From Shouchella tritolerans (GTDB lineage Bacteria > Bacillota > Bacilli > Bacillales > Bacillaceae_D): DNA of 64,000 nt. Below the pieces are notes generated by a model, which was not told where the DNA came from, ran no database searches, and was given only the letters and a program-made list of their open reading frames with translations. The stretch covers positions 1 through 64,000 of the forward strand of contig NZ_JAODPB010000010.1 in the NCBI RefSeq assembly GCF_025770735.1, read 5' to 3'. This document shows positions 1-10,680 of the stretch, piece by piece (the first letter of the stretch is position 1; each line of letters starts with the position of its first letter). The position numbers were made by a program, and so were the translations under genes.

Positions 1-93
1 CCAGGAGCAAGCTCCCTTCTGTCCGCTCGACTTGCATGTATTAGGCACGCCGCCAGCGTTCGTCCTGAGCCAGGATCAAACTCTCCGTTAAAA
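1..93 (-). rRNA. 16S rRNA, 5' end only (partial)
   Basis: Read on the minus strand, the sequence contains the universal bacterial 16S start (AGAGTTTGATCCTGGCTCAG) followed by the conserved GACGAACGCTGGCGGC and ATACATGCAAGTCGAGCG blocks. The 5' end is placed near 93 by analogy with the B. subtilis start a few bases before GGAGAGTTTGATCC. Only about 90 nt are inside the window; the gene continues beyond the left edge. It lies downstream of lysS, as an rrn operon does in B. subtilis. Confidence 0.98.
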
Positions 94-111
94 AGTTTGA
101 CTTGCTCATTG

Positions 112-194
112 CACAACCGAAGTTGTGACTCACTATGATTGACGAGATACCTTGTATCTCTTTTACGCTTGGCTTTTGTTCAGTTTTCAAAGGA
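112..194 (-). promoter_or_regulatory. rrn leader: boxA antitermination site and processing hairpins
   Basis: On the minus strand TCCTTTGAAAACT (182-194) matches the Bacillus rRNA boxA-type leader sequence. It is followed by two perfect short hairpins: GAGATAC-ctt-GTATCTC (144-160) and CACAAC-cgaa-GTTGTG (112-127). They sit between the promoter and the mature 16S end and probably take part in antitermination and precursor processing. The assignment is by similarity of arrangement only. Confidence 0.7.
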
Positions 195-227
195 CTCGGT
201 TGCTAACTTTATTTCAGCAACTTTTTT

Positions 228-256
228 ATTCTAGCAAAACAATCGACGTTTGTCAA
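228..256 (-). promoter_or_regulatory. rrn P2 sigma-A promoter
   Basis: TTGACA (251-256), a 17-bp spacer and TAGAAT (228-233) on the minus strand, directly upstream of the boxA leader of the 16S gene. Near-consensus hexamers with ideal spacing. Confidence 0.85.
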
Positions 257-311
257 TAAAATCTTTTGGTTTGCTTTGTTTGGTGAACATCGCATCTTAG
301 CGACAAGAAAT

Positions 312-340
312 AATATATCACTATAAAACAAAAAGCGCAA
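312..340 (-). promoter_or_regulatory. rrn P1 sigma-A promoter (candidate)
   Basis: TTGCGC (335-340), 17-bp spacer, TATATT (312-317), about 80 bp upstream of P2. Tandem P1/P2 promoters are usual for Bacillus rrn operons; the -35 here is weaker than in P2. Confidence 0.55.
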
Positions 341-380
341 CACTTTTTTAAAAGATTTTCTTATGTTTTTTTAAACAAAC

Positions 381-418
381 GGTTGGCTGACCTCTAGAAA
401 GCGACAGATCAGCCAACC
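381..418 (-). terminator. lysS terminator
   Basis: A 10-bp perfect stem GGTTGGCTGA / TCAGCCAACC begins just after the lysS stop codon, followed on the minus strand by GTTTGTTT. It separates lysS from the rrn operon. Confidence 0.7.
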
Positions 419-423
419 ATTGC

Positions 424-1929
<1,506 letters not shown>

Positions 1930-1955
1930 TCAACCCCTTGTCCTCATTCACTGAA

Positions 1956-1989
1956 AAAGGGTAGACCGAGTAAACCGGTCAAACCCTTT
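1956..1989 (-). terminator. Possible terminator between dusB and lysS
   Basis: Two-part hairpin on the minus strand: outer stem AAAGGGT/ACCCTTT and inner stem GACCG/CGGTC, ending in five T. It is interrupted and short of U, so it may be an attenuating hairpin rather than a full terminator. Confidence 0.45.
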
Positions 1990-2014
1990 GCCGTTCATCA
2001 CTATGAACAGTGTA

Positions 2015-3016
2015 CTATATCGCAGAACTCTCCGCCAGTTCGCGCCCCTCTAAGTAATCAACGTATTCATAAAGGGCTTTTACTACATCATCCCTTGTTT
2101 CAAATTGGTTCACTTTGTCGCGGATTTTCGCTTTGCCACGCAATCCTTTAATATACCAAGCTGTATGTTTACGCATCTCGCGCACTGCCACACGCTCGCC
2201 TTTTAAAGCAACCAAACGATCCAAATGGATTAAACAAACTTCGATTTTCTCACGTGGAGTCGGTTCTGGAGGAAGAGTACCATTCTCAAGATATTGGATT
2301 GTACGGTACAGCATCCAAGGGTTTCCAAGAGCCGCACGGCCAATCATCACACCATCAACGCCATACTCGTCTAGCATCCGCTTGGCGTCTTGCGGTGTAG
2401 CAACATCACCGTTTCCTATAACCGGAATGTTCACTGCCTTTTTCACATCGCCAATAATATTCCAATCAGCCACACCCTCGTACATCTGAACGCGCGTGCG
2501 ACCATGTACTGCCACTGCACTTCCGCCCGCTCGTTCAACTGCACGAGCATTCTCGATTGCATAAATATGGTCTTCATCCCAACCAATCCGCATTTTGACG
2601 GTTACCGGCTTTTTGACTGCATCAACAACGGCAGCGACCATTTCGTAAATTTTATTGGGGTCGAGAAGCCAACGGGCTCCTGCGTCACACTTTGTAATTT
2701 TCGGTACCGGGCAACCCATATTAATGTCGATGATATCGGCATTGGTATTTTGGTCTACGAAGCGTGCTGCTTCTACTAGTGTGTCTTTTTCTCCACCAAA
2801 AATTTGCAAACTAAGTGGCTTTTCTCGCTCATCTACGTAAAGCATTTGTAACGATTTTTCGTTTTTATGCAAGATGGCTTTGTCACTAACCATTTCCGCG
2901 CAAACTAGGCCGGCGCCAAATTCTTTCGCAATCAAGCGAAACGCCGGGTTGCATACTCCTGCCATAGGCGCGAGTACGACTTGGTTTTTCATTTCTATGT
3001 CGCCTATTTTCAGCAT
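2015..3016 (-). CDS. dusB: tRNA-dihydrouridine synthase B
   Basis: FMN-dependent reduction of uridine to dihydrouridine in tRNA D-loops. The 333-aa protein has the Dus TIM-barrel signatures: LAPMAGVCNPAFR near the N-terminus, the catalytic-cysteine region INMGCPVPKI (about 98-107), VKMRIGW, AVAVHGRTR and VIGNGDV for flavin and RNA binding. Start ATG at 3016 is preceded by GGAGGTG. It is the B. subtilis yacF orthologue by position, next to lysS. The small helix-turn-helix gene yazB that separates folK from dusB in B. subtilis is not present in the 119-bp gap. Confidence 0.95.
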   Translation of the reverse strand: MLKIGDIEMKNQVVLAPMAGVCNPAFRLIAKEFGAGLVCAEMVSDKAILHKNEKSLQMLYVDEREKPLSLQIFGGEKDTLVEAARFVDQNTNADIIDINMGCPVPKITKCDAGARWLLDPNKIYEMVAAVVDAVKKPVTVKMRIGWDEDHIYAIENARAVERAGGSAVAVHGRTRVQMYEGVADWNIIGDVKKAVNIPVIGNGDVATPQDAKRMLDEYGVDGVMIGRAALGNPWMLYRTIQYLENGTLPPEPTPREKIEVCLIHLDRLVALKGERVAVREMRKHTAWYIKGLRGKAKIRDKVNQFETRDDVVKALYEYVDYLEGRELAESSAI

Positions 3017-3135
3017 AGGTCACACCTCCATTTGCTCTCCTTTGTATCATCTCCGCTTTGGACATGTATAAACACTTCAGGATCGATGATCCTGCTCTAT
3101 TCACCTAAATACAGATGCGCTTACAGCAACAGCGT

Positions 3136-3654
3136 TTAGCTTTCTGTATGGACGTATTGGTCAACGCCGCTCCAATCTCTCCACCATGTTACACCAGCTT
3201 GAGTCGCCGAAGCCAATTCAGCCACTGTTTGCTTACAGGTTTCGCTGTATACATCAGGCGCTATTTCTGCTAGTGGAACGAGCACAAACGCGCGCTCCCA
3301 CATTCGTGGATGGGGGATTTGCAGCTCACCCGTCTCTATATTTTCATGATCAAACAACAAAATGTCAAGATCTAGTGTACGAGGGCCGAAGCGGATAAGG
3401 CGTTTTCGACCAAGTTTCCTCTCTATTGCTTGTGTTGCCGCAAGCAATGAAAACGGGCTAAGAGTTGTTTCGACTTCAGCGACCATATTTAAAAATGGCC
3501 CTTGGTCTGTAAAGCCAACAGGCTCCGTTTCATATATAGAAGAAGCTTGAATGACTTGAATCGAAGCATCGGCGTCAAGCAGCTTCATTGCTTCCTGCAA
3601 ATAATTTTCCCGGTCTCCTACATTCGAACCTAACGCAATATAAGCCTTATGCAT
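3136..3654 (-). CDS. folK: 2-amino-4-hydroxy-6-hydroxymethyldihydropteridine pyrophosphokinase (HPPK)
   Basis: Transfers pyrophosphate from ATP to 6-hydroxymethyl-dihydropterin, the step before dihydropteroate synthase in folate synthesis. The 172-aa product starts MHKAYIALGSNVGDR and has the HPPK motifs VGFTDQGPFLN and GPRTLDLDILLFD with the two metal-binding aspartates, then IPHPRMWERAFVLVPLAEI. It overlaps the 3' end of folB by 8 nt. Last gene of the folate operon. Confidence 0.96.
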   Translation of the reverse strand: MHKAYIALGSNVGDRENYLQEAMKLLDADASIQVIQASSIYETEPVGFTDQGPFLNMVAEVETTLSPFSLLAATQAIERKLGRKRLIRFGPRTLDLDILLFDHENIETGELQIPHPRMWERAFVLVPLAEIAPDVYSETCKQTVAELASATQAGVTWWRDWSGVDQYVHTES

Positions 3655-4015
3655 GGCGTGACCTCGTTAGCTCTACTGCAACCGAGTCGTAATGCCCCGC
3701 AATGGGCGGATTAGGCTTGATCACATTCACTGTACATGTTTGCAGTTGGTCATACGCCTGTAAAAGTTCGGTGCAAATCCGTTCAGCAACTGCTTCTACC
3801 AGCTTGTACGGTTTCCCTTCAACAATCGTTTTTACACGCTCATGTACGTCGCCGTAATCGATGGATGCCTCCAAATCATCATGGCGTGCAGCATGCCTTA
3901 AATCGAGCTCAAGCACTAAATCGACGATAAAGTGTTGGCCCAACTTTGTTTCTTCTGGATAGACGCCATGGTATCCGTAAAAAGACAGTTGATTTAAAAA
4001 GATTTTATCCAACAT
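3647..4015 (-). CDS. folB: Dihydroneopterin aldolase
   Basis: Converts dihydroneopterin to 6-hydroxymethyl-dihydropterin and glycolaldehyde. About 122 aa, with FYGYHGVYPEE near the N-terminus (substrate-binding region) and a C-terminal VNVIKPNPPIAGHYDSVAVEL typical of FolB. Several starts are possible (GTG 4021, ATG 4018, ATG 4015). AAGGAG ends only 2 nt before the 4018 ATG and 5 nt before the 4015 ATG, so 4015 is chosen. The gene overlaps folP upstream and folK downstream, implying translational coupling. Confidence 0.94.
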   Translation of the reverse strand: MLDKIFLNQLSFYGYHGVYPEETKLGQHFIVDLVLELDLRHAARHDDLEASIDYGDVHERVKTIVEGKPYKLVEAVAERICTELLQAYDQLQTCTVNVIKPNPPIAGHYDSVAVELTRSRHA

Positions 4016-4829
4016 CATCACTCCTTTTCAGCATGGCGTCCATCATAATGGCCATGCGCGCCATTTCCTTTACATCATGGACACGAATCATTTGGCAGCC
4101 TTTCGCAATTCCTAAGCAAATTGTCGCGCCAGTGCCCTCTATACGGTCTTCAACCGGCAAATTTAAGGTTTTGGCAATTAAAGATTTTCTTGAAGTGCCC
4201 AGCAACACCGGATAGCCCATTTCGACAATTTGGTCTAGTTCACGAATAACCTCCAAATTTTGTTCATACGTTTTCGCAAACCCGACCCCTGGATCAAGCC
4301 AAATTTGCTCTTTTTGCACACCTGCCTTCACGCAGATGTCTATGCTTTCTTGCAAATCCGCTTTCACATCTTCCATGAATGATTGGTAACTCCTATTCTC
4401 GCGGTTGTGCATCAAAATGATTGGAACAGCATGGGCTGCAGCAACTGTCGCCATTTCCGGGTCCGCTTTTGCTCCCCAAACATCGTTAATAATGGCAGCG
4501 CCGGCATCTACTGCTGCTTTTGCCGTTTTAGCTTTGTATGTGTCAATGGAAATCGGTACGTCCATCCGTGCTGTGATCGCTTCAATGACGGGAATAACCC
4601 GTTCCATTTCTTCTTCTGCTGGCACCGGTGTGTACCCTGGCCTTGTTGATTCTCCGCCAATATCAATTAAGTCGGCGCCAGCTTTTACAAGCTCATGGGC
4701 ACGGTCAACTGCCGTGTCAAGGCGATGGTAGCGACCCCCATCTGAAAAAGAGTCAGGCGTTACATTTAAGATGCCCATCACTTTTGTTCGTGCTCCCCTA
4801 TTGACTTGAAGAGAAAATCGCTTGCTCAT
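4005..4829 (-). CDS. folP: Dihydropteroate synthase
   Basis: Joins p-aminobenzoate to dihydropterin pyrophosphate; the sulfonamide target. The 274-aa protein shows MGILNVTPDSFSDGG (about 18-32), DIGGESTRPGY (pterin/diphosphate loop), ISIDTYKA, IINDVWG and a C-terminal RVHDVKEM. It lies between pabC and folB with overlaps at both ends; ATGA at 4826-4829 couples it to pabC. Confidence 0.97.
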   Translation of the reverse strand: MSKRFSLQVNRGARTKVMGILNVTPDSFSDGGRYHRLDTAVDRAHELVKAGADLIDIGGESTRPGYTPVPAEEEMERVIPVIEAITARMDVPISIDTYKAKTAKAAVDAGAAIINDVWGAKADPEMATVAAAHAVPIILMHNRENRSYQSFMEDVKADLQESIDICVKAGVQKEQIWLDPGVGFAKTYEQNLEVIRELDQIVEMGYPVLLGTSRKSLIAKTLNLPVEDRIEGTGATICLGIAKGCQMIRVHDVKEMARMAIMMDAMLKRSDDVG

Positions 4830-5665
4830 GTTGTTTTGCTTCCTCCATTCGCTGCATGGGTGTAGTTGGCAGCAATGACCGGCACAAGTGAGCCCACTTC
4901 CAGCTCCCGGCCGTCCAATTTTGTAACAGGCACGACGCCTTGGATTGAATTCGTGAAAAAAAGGGCATCCGCTTCCTGAAGAGCTTCCCCTTTAAATAAG
5001 CCTACGCGCACTTCATGCCCTGCACTTTGTAATTGTTTGATCACAAAGCTTCTCGTTACTCCGCCTAAGATGCCTGTTTCTAACGAGGGGGTGAAGACAA
5101 CATCGCCTTTTATCCAAAATAAATTGGAGACAATGCCTTCCGCTACATGTCCTTCTTTTGTTAAAAAAATGCCTTCAGCATAAGGGGACTGTTTTAGCTC
5201 TTGTTTGGCGAGAACATTATTTAAATAATGATGTGATTTTAGCCGTAAGCCCCCTTCAGGCGTGTTCCGAACCGTGTGTAAAACAACGGCTTCTTTACTA
5301 AGCGGCTTTTTCGGCAATGGCTTCATATACACTATTTCCGTTGGCGCCTCATAGCGATCTGGAAACAAGCCAATCTCGCGCATGCCAGCTGATACATTCC
5401 AGCGGACATATCCTTCCTCGAGCTGGTTTGCTTCAAGCAATGTATAGACGGTTTCAAGCGCCCGTTCTTTTGTCAATGAGTAGGCAATTCCAACCGATTC
5501 CAAGCCTGTTAAGAGACGGTCAATATGCGCTTCGAGCAAAAACACACCGTTTTTATGTGCTGCAAAAGTCTCAAACAGACCAATGCCGTATAAAAAACCA
5601 TGGTCAAACGGAGAAATGGCCGCCTGCTCTTTTGCAACGACAGCTCCATTTATACTGAGGAACAT
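4826..5665 (-). CDS. pabC: Aminodeoxychorismate lyase (PLP-dependent)
   Basis: Releases pyruvate from 4-amino-4-deoxychorismate to give p-aminobenzoate. The 279-aa product belongs to PLP fold type IV (branched-chain aminotransferase-like), with [18 protein letters not shown] at the N-terminus, [14 protein letters not shown] around the PLP lysine, and [13 protein letters not shown] and [10 protein letters not shown] in the C-terminal domain. It overlaps pabA by 16 nt and folP by 4 nt, which fits a role in this operon rather than D-amino acid metabolism, the main alternative for this family. Confidence 0.94.
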   Translation of the reverse strand: MFLSINGAVVAKEQAAISPFDHGFLYGIGLFETFAAHKNGVFLLEAHIDRLLTGLESVGIAYSLTKERALETVYTLLEANQLEEGYVRWNVSAGMREIGLFPDRYEAPTEIVYMKPLPKKPLSKEAVVLHTVRNTPEGGLRLKSHHYLNNVLAKQELKQSPYAEGIFLTKEGHVAEGIVSNLFWIKGDVVFTPSLETGILGGVTRSFVIKQLQSAGHEVRVGLFKGEALQEADALFFTNSIQGVVPVTKLDGRELEVGSLVPVIAANYTHAANGGSKTT

Positions 5666-6243
5666 GCCGTGCCACCTTGATAAGAATCAATAAATTGACG
5701 CAATAACGTTTTCCCTTCTTTCGTCATAATCGATTCGGGATGGAATTGAACGCCTTCAATCGCCAACTCCTTATGGCGAATCGCCATTACTTCCCCTTCC
5801 GCTGATTCCGCGCTAATTTCAAAACATCCAGGCAACGTTTCCCGTTCAACAATAAGCGAATGGTAACGTGTCACGACAAGTGGGTTTGGAAGGCCAGCAA
5901 ATATTGATTTTCCATCATGCTGGACATCAGATGTTTTTCCGTGCATCAGCTGGTCCGCCTGGACAACATGGCCGCCAAACGCCTGGGCAATCGCCTGGTG
6001 TCCTAAGCAAACGCCAAAAATCGGCACTTTTCCCGCAAAAGCACGAATTGCTTCTAAGCTGATTCCTGCTTCATTTGGGCTACATGGCCCTGGAGAAATC
6101 ATAATACAATCGGGATTTAAGCTGGCTATTTCCGTAATCGTTATAGCATCATTTCGTTTGACGACCAGCTCTTGTCCCATTTCGCCTAAATACTGAACCA
6201 AATTGTACGTAAATGAATCATAATTGTCGATCATTAAAATCAT
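5650..6243 (-). CDS. pabA: Aminodeoxychorismate/anthranilate synthase glutamine amidotransferase subunit
   Basis: Supplies ammonia from glutamine to PabB (and often TrpE in Bacillus). Class I glutamine amidotransferase of 197 aa: [18 protein letters not shown], oxyanion region [13 protein letters not shown], nucleophile Cys79 in GVCLGHQ, and His168/Glu170 in FHPES. The GGAGGAGCAAGAG ribosome-binding site sits in the 12-nt gap after pabB. In B. subtilis the equivalent gene serves both folate and tryptophan synthesis; that dual use is likely here but is not shown by the sequence. Confidence 0.96.
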   Translation of the reverse strand: MILMIDNYDSFTYNLVQYLGEMGQELVVKRNDAITITEIASLNPDCIMISPGPCSPNEAGISLEAIRAFAGKVPIFGVCLGHQAIAQAFGGHVVQADQLMHGKTSDVQHDGKSIFAGLPNPLVVTRYHSLIVERETLPGCFEISAESAEGEVMAIRHKELAIEGVQFHPESIMTKEGKTLLRQFIDSYQGGTACSSV

Positions 6244-6255
6244 CTCTTGCTCCTC

Positions 6256-7692
6256 CTAGGCTCTGCTCGTTTTTGTTAAAACTCTCTGCTCTGCTAATTC
6301 AAGCGCACGCCATAGCGCCTGCGCCTTTTTCATTGATTCTTTGTACTCGTTTTCGGCATTGGAATCAATCACTATTCCAGCGCCTGCCTGAACATGGGCG
6401 TTCCCATCCTGGCACAGCATTGTGCGAATGACTATATTTAGTTCCATGTCGCCGTTAAAACCAATCCAACCAATTGATCCTGTGTATAGGCCACGGCGAA
6501 CGGGCTCCAACTCTTCAATGATCTCCATTGTCCTTACTTTTGGCGCTCCCGTTATCGTCCCCCCTGGAAATGTGGCACGAATGCAATCGTATAGCGTCAG
6601 GCCATCCGCCAATTGCCCCTTCACACTGGAAACAAGGTGCATGACATGTGAGTACCGTTCAACTACTAATAAATCGTCAACAGCTACCGTGCCGTATTGG
6701 CTCACCCTACCGAGATCGTTTCGTTCCAAGTCAACGAGCATCACATGCTCAGCACGCTCTTTTTCATTGCTTAACAGTTCTGCTTCAAGCCAGGCATCTT
6801 CTTCCTCACTCGCTCCTCTTGAGCGTGTTCCAGCTATTGGCCGCGTTTCCAGTTCATTGCCCCGCTTTTTAATCAACAATTCGGGCGATGCACTAACAAT
6901 TTGTGTTTTTGGGCTATGAATATAGCTCATGTACGGCGATGGATTAAGCTGCCTTAGCTCTTTATACACGCTAAAAGGGTCTACTTGGAGGCTGCGGGTA
7001 TGGCGAACGGATAAATTGACTTGAAATACATCACCGCTTCGAATGTAGTCCTGCACCCTTTCGACAGCACGAACAAACTGCTCTTTCGTGAATGTCGCTT
7101 CTTTGTGGGAACGGGATGTAAACAGATTTCTGCTTGGTGGCGTCGAAGCAGGCTCTGTTTGCAGCCACCGCTGTTCAAGCAGCGCCACCTTCTCCTGCAG
7201 CAATTGGCTATCGCTTCCATTTGCACACAGCCACAACTGCTCTTCCTCATGGTCGTACACGGATACTTCCTCAAAAACGAGAAAATAGACTTCAGGCAGT
7301 TGCAAATCATCAACCGCCGTTTCCTTTAATGACTCAATTTCTCGGACTACATCATACGACAAGTATCCAATCGCCCCGCCTTGCATTGGTGGGCCTGTTA
7401 AGGTGTACTCTGTCTGGTAGGGTGCAAGCGCCGTTTCTAATGAAGATAACAGCGGGCCTGTAAAAAGATGGTTGCCGTTTTGATCGCTAACCATTAATGT
7501 GTTGCCCTTGCCTTCGATCACAGCAACAGGCGACAAGCCGATTATGCTATACCGCCCTGTCTGCCCACTTTCCAACAGTACATGATAGGGCTCGTCTTTC
7601 GCCAATGCGGAAAATCGGTGAAACCACTCGTTTTGCGGCATGACGATTTTTTTATTTATTGATATGCGAATGGCAGACCCTTTTTGTGCCAT
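6256..7692 (-). CDS. pabB: Aminodeoxychorismate synthase component I
   Basis: Aminates chorismate to 4-amino-4-deoxychorismate with PabA. The 478-aa protein has an N-terminal TrpE/PabB domain and a C-terminal chorismate-binding domain with SASPELLI, ETRPIAGTRSRG, EHVMLVDLERNDLGRV, FPGGTITGAPKVR and YTGSIGWIGF. The PIAGT motif favours PabB over isochorismate synthase. Start ATG at 7692 is preceded by GGAGTGAG. First gene of the folate operon. Confidence 0.96.
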   Translation of the reverse strand: MAQKGSAIRISINKKIVMPQNEWFHRFSALAKDEPYHVLLESGQTGRYSIIGLSPVAVIEGKGNTLMVSDQNGNHLFTGPLLSSLETALAPYQTEYTLTGPPMQGGAIGYLSYDVVREIESLKETAVDDLQLPEVYFLVFEEVSVYDHEEEQLWLCANGSDSQLLQEKVALLEQRWLQTEPASTPPSRNLFTSRSHKEATFTKEQFVRAVERVQDYIRSGDVFQVNLSVRHTRSLQVDPFSVYKELRQLNPSPYMSYIHSPKTQIVSASPELLIKKRGNELETRPIAGTRSRGASEEEDAWLEAELLSNEKERAEHVMLVDLERNDLGRVSQYGTVAVDDLLVVERYSHVMHLVSSVKGQLADGLTLYDCIRATFPGGTITGAPKVRTMEIIEELEPVRRGLYTGSIGWIGFNGDMELNIVIRTMLCQDGNAHVQAGAGIVIDSNAENEYKESMKKAQALWRALELAEQRVLTKTSRA

Positions 7693-7752
7693 AGACTCAC
7701 TCCGTCTCTAAAGCATATGTGCTTATTCTACTAAACAATTTCTAAGAAGAAA

Positions 7753-7778
7753 AGCAGCCTCTTTGAAAAGAGACTGCT
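7753..7778 (-). terminator. cysK terminator
   Basis: Stem AGCAGTCTCTTT / AAAGAGGCTGCT (one wobble) followed on the minus strand by TTTTCTTCTT. It lies between cysK and pabB and insulates the folate operon. Confidence 0.75.
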
Positions 7779-7781
7779 ACA

Positions 7782-7862
7782 GATTATAGACAAACGTTCA
7801 CATAGGCAACGTTTGTCTTGTTCATATGCTTTAAAACCTCATGTTCGAGTTGTCGACAAACT
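7782..7862 (-). repeat. Dispersed intergenic repeat, copy A (degenerate)
   Basis: Contains the shared TAGACAAACG end, an inner perfect inverted repeat GACAAACGTT (7789-7798) / AACGTTTGTC (7808-7817), and a TTGTCGAC element near the cysK stop codon. It resembles the copies at 21.0, 26.6, 42.4 and 50.9 kb but is the most divergent. Confidence 0.5.
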
Positions 7863-7874
7863 TAAGCTGGTAAA

Positions 7875-8813
7875 TTATGAATGAGTGGTTTCTTCCTCAA
7901 ATTGGTACAGCGGCGTGCTCAAGTACCGTTCTCCATTTGAAGGAATGATGGCAACCACTTTTTTACCTGGGCCTAGCTCTTTCGCAAGCTCTAATGCTCC
8001 ATAAATCGCTGCCCCTGAGGAAATACCGCCTAAAATACCTTCTTCACGTGCCGCACGGCGTGCATATTCAAACGCTTGTTCAGTCGATACTTGTAAAACC
8101 GAATCATACACATCTGTATTTAAGATGCCTGGCACAAAGCCTGGGCCAATGCCTTGAAGTTTATGAGGGCCAGGCTTGCCGCCTGACAGAACAGGAGAGT
8201 CTTTCGGCTCAATCGCAACAATTTTTAATTCTGGAAAATGCTCTTTTAATAGGCCGCCTGCTCCAGTTATTGTGCCGCCTGTGCCGATGCCGGCGACAAA
8301 GCCGTCAAGCTGCCCATCGACTTGCTCAAGCAGCTCCTTGCCAGTCGTTTCACGATGGATTTTCGGATTGGCGCTGTTTTCAAATTGCTGCGGCATAAAA
8401 TGCCCGTCTTGTTTGGCCAGCTCTGTCGCTTTTCGAATTGCCCCGCCCATGCCTTCTGGACCTGGGGTCAACACAAGCTCGGCTCCGTAAGCACGCAGCA
8501 AGTTACGCCGCTCCATACTCATTGTTTCAGGCATAACCAGTTTTGTTTTATAACCTTTTGCTGCCGCAACCATAGCGATGCCAATGCCCGTATTGCCACT
8601 CGTTGGTTCAACAATGGTCGCTCCTGGCTTTAGTTCTCCGGATTCTTCAGCTGCATTCACCATCGCCAGTGCTATCCGATCTTTTACGCTGCTTCCTGGA
8701 TTTTGGTATTCAAGCTTTAAGTACACGTCTGCATGTTCAGCAGTCGCCAGGCGGTTTAATTTTACAAGCGGGGTATTGCCGATCAATTCCGTAATGTTGT
8801 TTACAACGGTCAC
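7875..8813 (-). CDS. cysK: Cysteine synthase (O-acetylserine sulfhydrylase)
   Basis: PLP enzyme making L-cysteine from O-acetylserine and sulfide. About 312 aa from the chosen start. PLP lysine in NPGSSVKDR (Lys44), the PTSGNTGIG asparagine loop, [12 protein letters not shown] phosphate-binding loop, and GISSGAA near the C-terminus. The frame extends to a TTG at 8831, but those codons contain the ribosome-binding site GAGGAGG; GTG at 8813 with 9-nt spacing is a better start and gives [15 protein letters not shown], close to B. subtilis CysK. A sigma-A promoter precedes it. The peptidyl-prolyl isomerase gene yacD found next to it in B. subtilis is absent. Confidence 0.96.
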   Translation of the reverse strand: MTVVNNITELIGNTPLVKLNRLATAEHADVYLKLEYQNPGSSVKDRIALAMVNAAEESGELKPGATIVEPTSGNTGIGIAMVAAAKGYKTKLVMPETMSMERRNLLRAYGAELVLTPGPEGMGGAIRKATELAKQDGHFMPQQFENSANPKIHRETTGKELLEQVDGQLDGFVAGIGTGGTITGAGGLLKEHFPELKIVAIEPKDSPVLSGGKPGPHKLQGIGPGFVPGILNTDVYDSVLQVSTEQAFEYARRAAREEGILGGISSGAAIYGALELAKELGPGKKVVAIIPSNGERYLSTPLYQFEEETTHS

Positions 8814-8862
8814 AATCAAACGCCTCCTCAATCCCTAGTATCTTCATTGGTTTTATAAAAAT

Positions 8863-8891
8863 AGGATAGCAAACATTTTCAGATAAGTCAA
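8863..8891 (-). promoter_or_regulatory. cysK sigma-A promoter
   Basis: TTGACT (8886-8891), 17-bp spacer, TATCCT (8863-8868) on the minus strand, about 50 bp before the GTG start of cysK. Confidence 0.65.
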
Positions 8892-8947
8892 TCAGACATC
8901 CCTGATTTTCACGCTTTTCGCCTGCGCCAATGAAGGATGGTTTTTGG

Positions 8948-9835
8948 CTACCGTTTGCTCTCGGCTTCTTCTAACAACGCCTTTAGTTCTGCTTTTGTGA
9001 ATGAATACGATTCATTGCAAAAATGGCACACCGTTTCAGCGCCAGCATCCTCTGTAATCATTGCTTCAATCTCCTTCGGCCCAAGGCTAATAATAGCGTT
9101 GCCGATCCTCTCCTTCGAGCACGTGCATTCGAAGAAAACAGGTTTTGTTTCAAGAAACTTGACATTTCCCTCTCCAAGAAGGCCATTAATTATTTCTTCA
9201 GGTGTTTTGCCCTGTTCCACCAGCTTTGAAATAGGCGGCGTTTCCCCAATCCGTTTTTCAATTTCTGTAACGGTTGTTTCCTTTGCTCCAGGCAATAGTT
9301 GGATGACAAACCCTCCCGCTGCAAGGACGCTTTCATCAGGATTGACAAGGACACCGACACCAACTGAGGAAGGTGTTTGCTCTGAGTTGGCAAAGTAGTA
9401 CGTGAAGTCATCGCCAATTTCGCCCGAAACAATCGGCACACTTCCTGTAAATGGTTCTTTCATACCGATATCTTTTACAACTGAAAGTGTCCCTTCATTC
9501 CCGACAACTCTTGCCACATCGAGCTTGCCTTGGCTGTTTAACTCTGGGCTGACATGAGGGTTGGTCACTGTCCCACGCGTTGCCCCCGATGCATGGGCGT
9601 CAACGATGATTTCCCCAATCGGCCCATTTCCTTGAATTCGTACTGTTAGCTTATCCTTGCCTTTTAACATTGATGCCATAAGGGCTCCGCCCATCATGGT
9701 CCGTCCAAGGGCAGCGGAAGCAGTCGGCCAAGTACCCTGTCTTTTGCATGCTTCTTTGACCATTTCGGTTGCTCTAAGGGCAATCGCCCGGACCTCACCG
9801 TTGTAGGCTGTTGCCTTTACTACATAGTCTTCCAT
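8948..9835 (-). CDS. hslO: Redox-regulated chaperone Hsp33
   Basis: ATP-independent holdase activated by oxidative unfolding. The 295-aa protein has the Hsp33 N-terminal domain ([32 protein letters not shown]) and the C-terminal redox zinc site formed by Cys237, Cys239 (CTC) and Cys270, Cys273 (CHFC). All four zinc cysteines are present. It lies between coaX and cysK as in B. subtilis. Confidence 0.96.
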   Translation of the reverse strand: MEDYVVKATAYNGEVRAIALRATEMVKEACKRQGTWPTASAALGRTMMGGALMASMLKGKDKLTVRIQGNGPIGEIIVDAHASGATRGTVTNPHVSPELNSQGKLDVARVVGNEGTLSVVKDIGMKEPFTGSVPIVSGEIGDDFTYYFANSEQTPSSVGVGVLVNPDESVLAAGGFVIQLLPGAKETTVTEIEKRIGETPPISKLVEQGKTPEEIINGLLGEGNVKFLETKPVFFECTCSKERIGNAIISLGPKEIEAMITEDAGAETVCHFCNESYSFTKAELKALLEEAESKR

Positions 9836-9851
9836 TTCAAAACCGCTCCAA

Positions 9852-10622
9852 TCATTGGTTTTTATCGTAAATATATTTTAGCCCACTTAACGTTAACTCT
9901 TGTTCCAAATGTTGAATTTGCCTTGATTCTTCCGCATAAAGATAGGCTAGTCCACCCGTTGCAATGACTTTAGCATTGTCAAGACGCTGCTCGTCCTTGA
10001 TTCGTTCAACCACGCCGTCAATCATCGCTATATGCCCATAGAATGTCCCACTTTCCATGGAGGCAATCGTTGTCTTTCCTACAACAGATGCCGGCTTTGT
10101 AAGTTCGATTTTAGGCAATTTAGATGCTTTACTCGACAAAGCTGCCGTCGAAATAGCCGCTCCAGGGGCAATAACGCCCCCACGGTAACGGTGCTTTGCA
10201 TCAATACAGCAAAACGTCGTAGCCGTGCCAATGTCGACTACAATACACGGAGCGCCGTAGCGAGCAATTGCTGCAACGGCATTAGCAATCCGATCGGCAC
10301 CAACTTCTTTCGGATCTTGATAATGGATCGAGAGGCCCGTGCGAATGCCAGGACCGACAATTAAGGGGGTTAAGTGTAAATAATCTTGGCACATGCGCCG
10401 AAAGCGGTGCATAATTGTGGGAACGACAGAAGCGATAATCACACCTTTTACGTCGTTAAAACGGCAACCTTTTTGTTCAAAAAAAGAGTGCAGCAACATG
10501 GCATATTCATCACTCGTTTTATCGTGCGTGGTTGCGATCCGAAATATGAATGCAAGTTGGTCGTTCTCGTCGTAAACGCCTGTTACGATCGAAGAATTGC
10601 CAATATCAATGGCCAACATCAT
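9852..10622 (-). CDS. coaX: Type III pantothenate kinase
   Basis: First step of coenzyme A synthesis. ASKHA-fold kinase of about 256 aa: phosphate-1 loop [15 protein letters not shown] at the N-terminus, [28 protein letters not shown] and the C-terminal IATGGLA. The frame stays open to 10667, but that upstream part encodes a strong terminator hairpin (10648-10672). AAAGGGG lies 9 nt before the ATG at 10622, so 10622 (or the adjacent ATG at 10619) is the start. Confidence 0.94.
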   Translation of the reverse strand: MMLAIDIGNSSIVTGVYDENDQLAFIFRIATTHDKTSDEYAMLLHSFFEQKGCRFNDVKGVIIASVVPTIMHRFRRMCQDYLHLTPLIVGPGIRTGLSIHYQDPKEVGADRIANAVAAIARYGAPCIVVDIGTATTFCCIDAKHRYRGGVIAPGAAISTAALSSKASKLPKIELTKPASVVGKTTIASMESGTFYGHIAMIDGVVERIKDEQRLDNAKVIATGGLAYLYAEESRQIQHLEQELTLSGLKYIYDKNQ

Positions 10623-10647
10623 TGGCTTTAACCCCTTTCTTACAAAA

Positions 10648-10672
10648 AGAGAGTGCCATCTAGGCACCCTCT
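10648..10672 (-). terminator. ftsH terminator
   Basis: Stem AGAGGGTGCC / GGCACTCTCT with a 5-nt loop followed by TTTTTG on the minus strand, immediately after the ftsH stop codon. It separates ftsH from coaX transcription. Confidence 0.85.
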
Positions 10673-10680
10673 ATTTTCCC

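Noticed and set aside
3079-3095. CAGGATC-gat-GATCCTG palindrome between folK and dusB as terminator
   Set aside because: No U-run on either strand and the stem is short; kept as an unexplained palindrome only.
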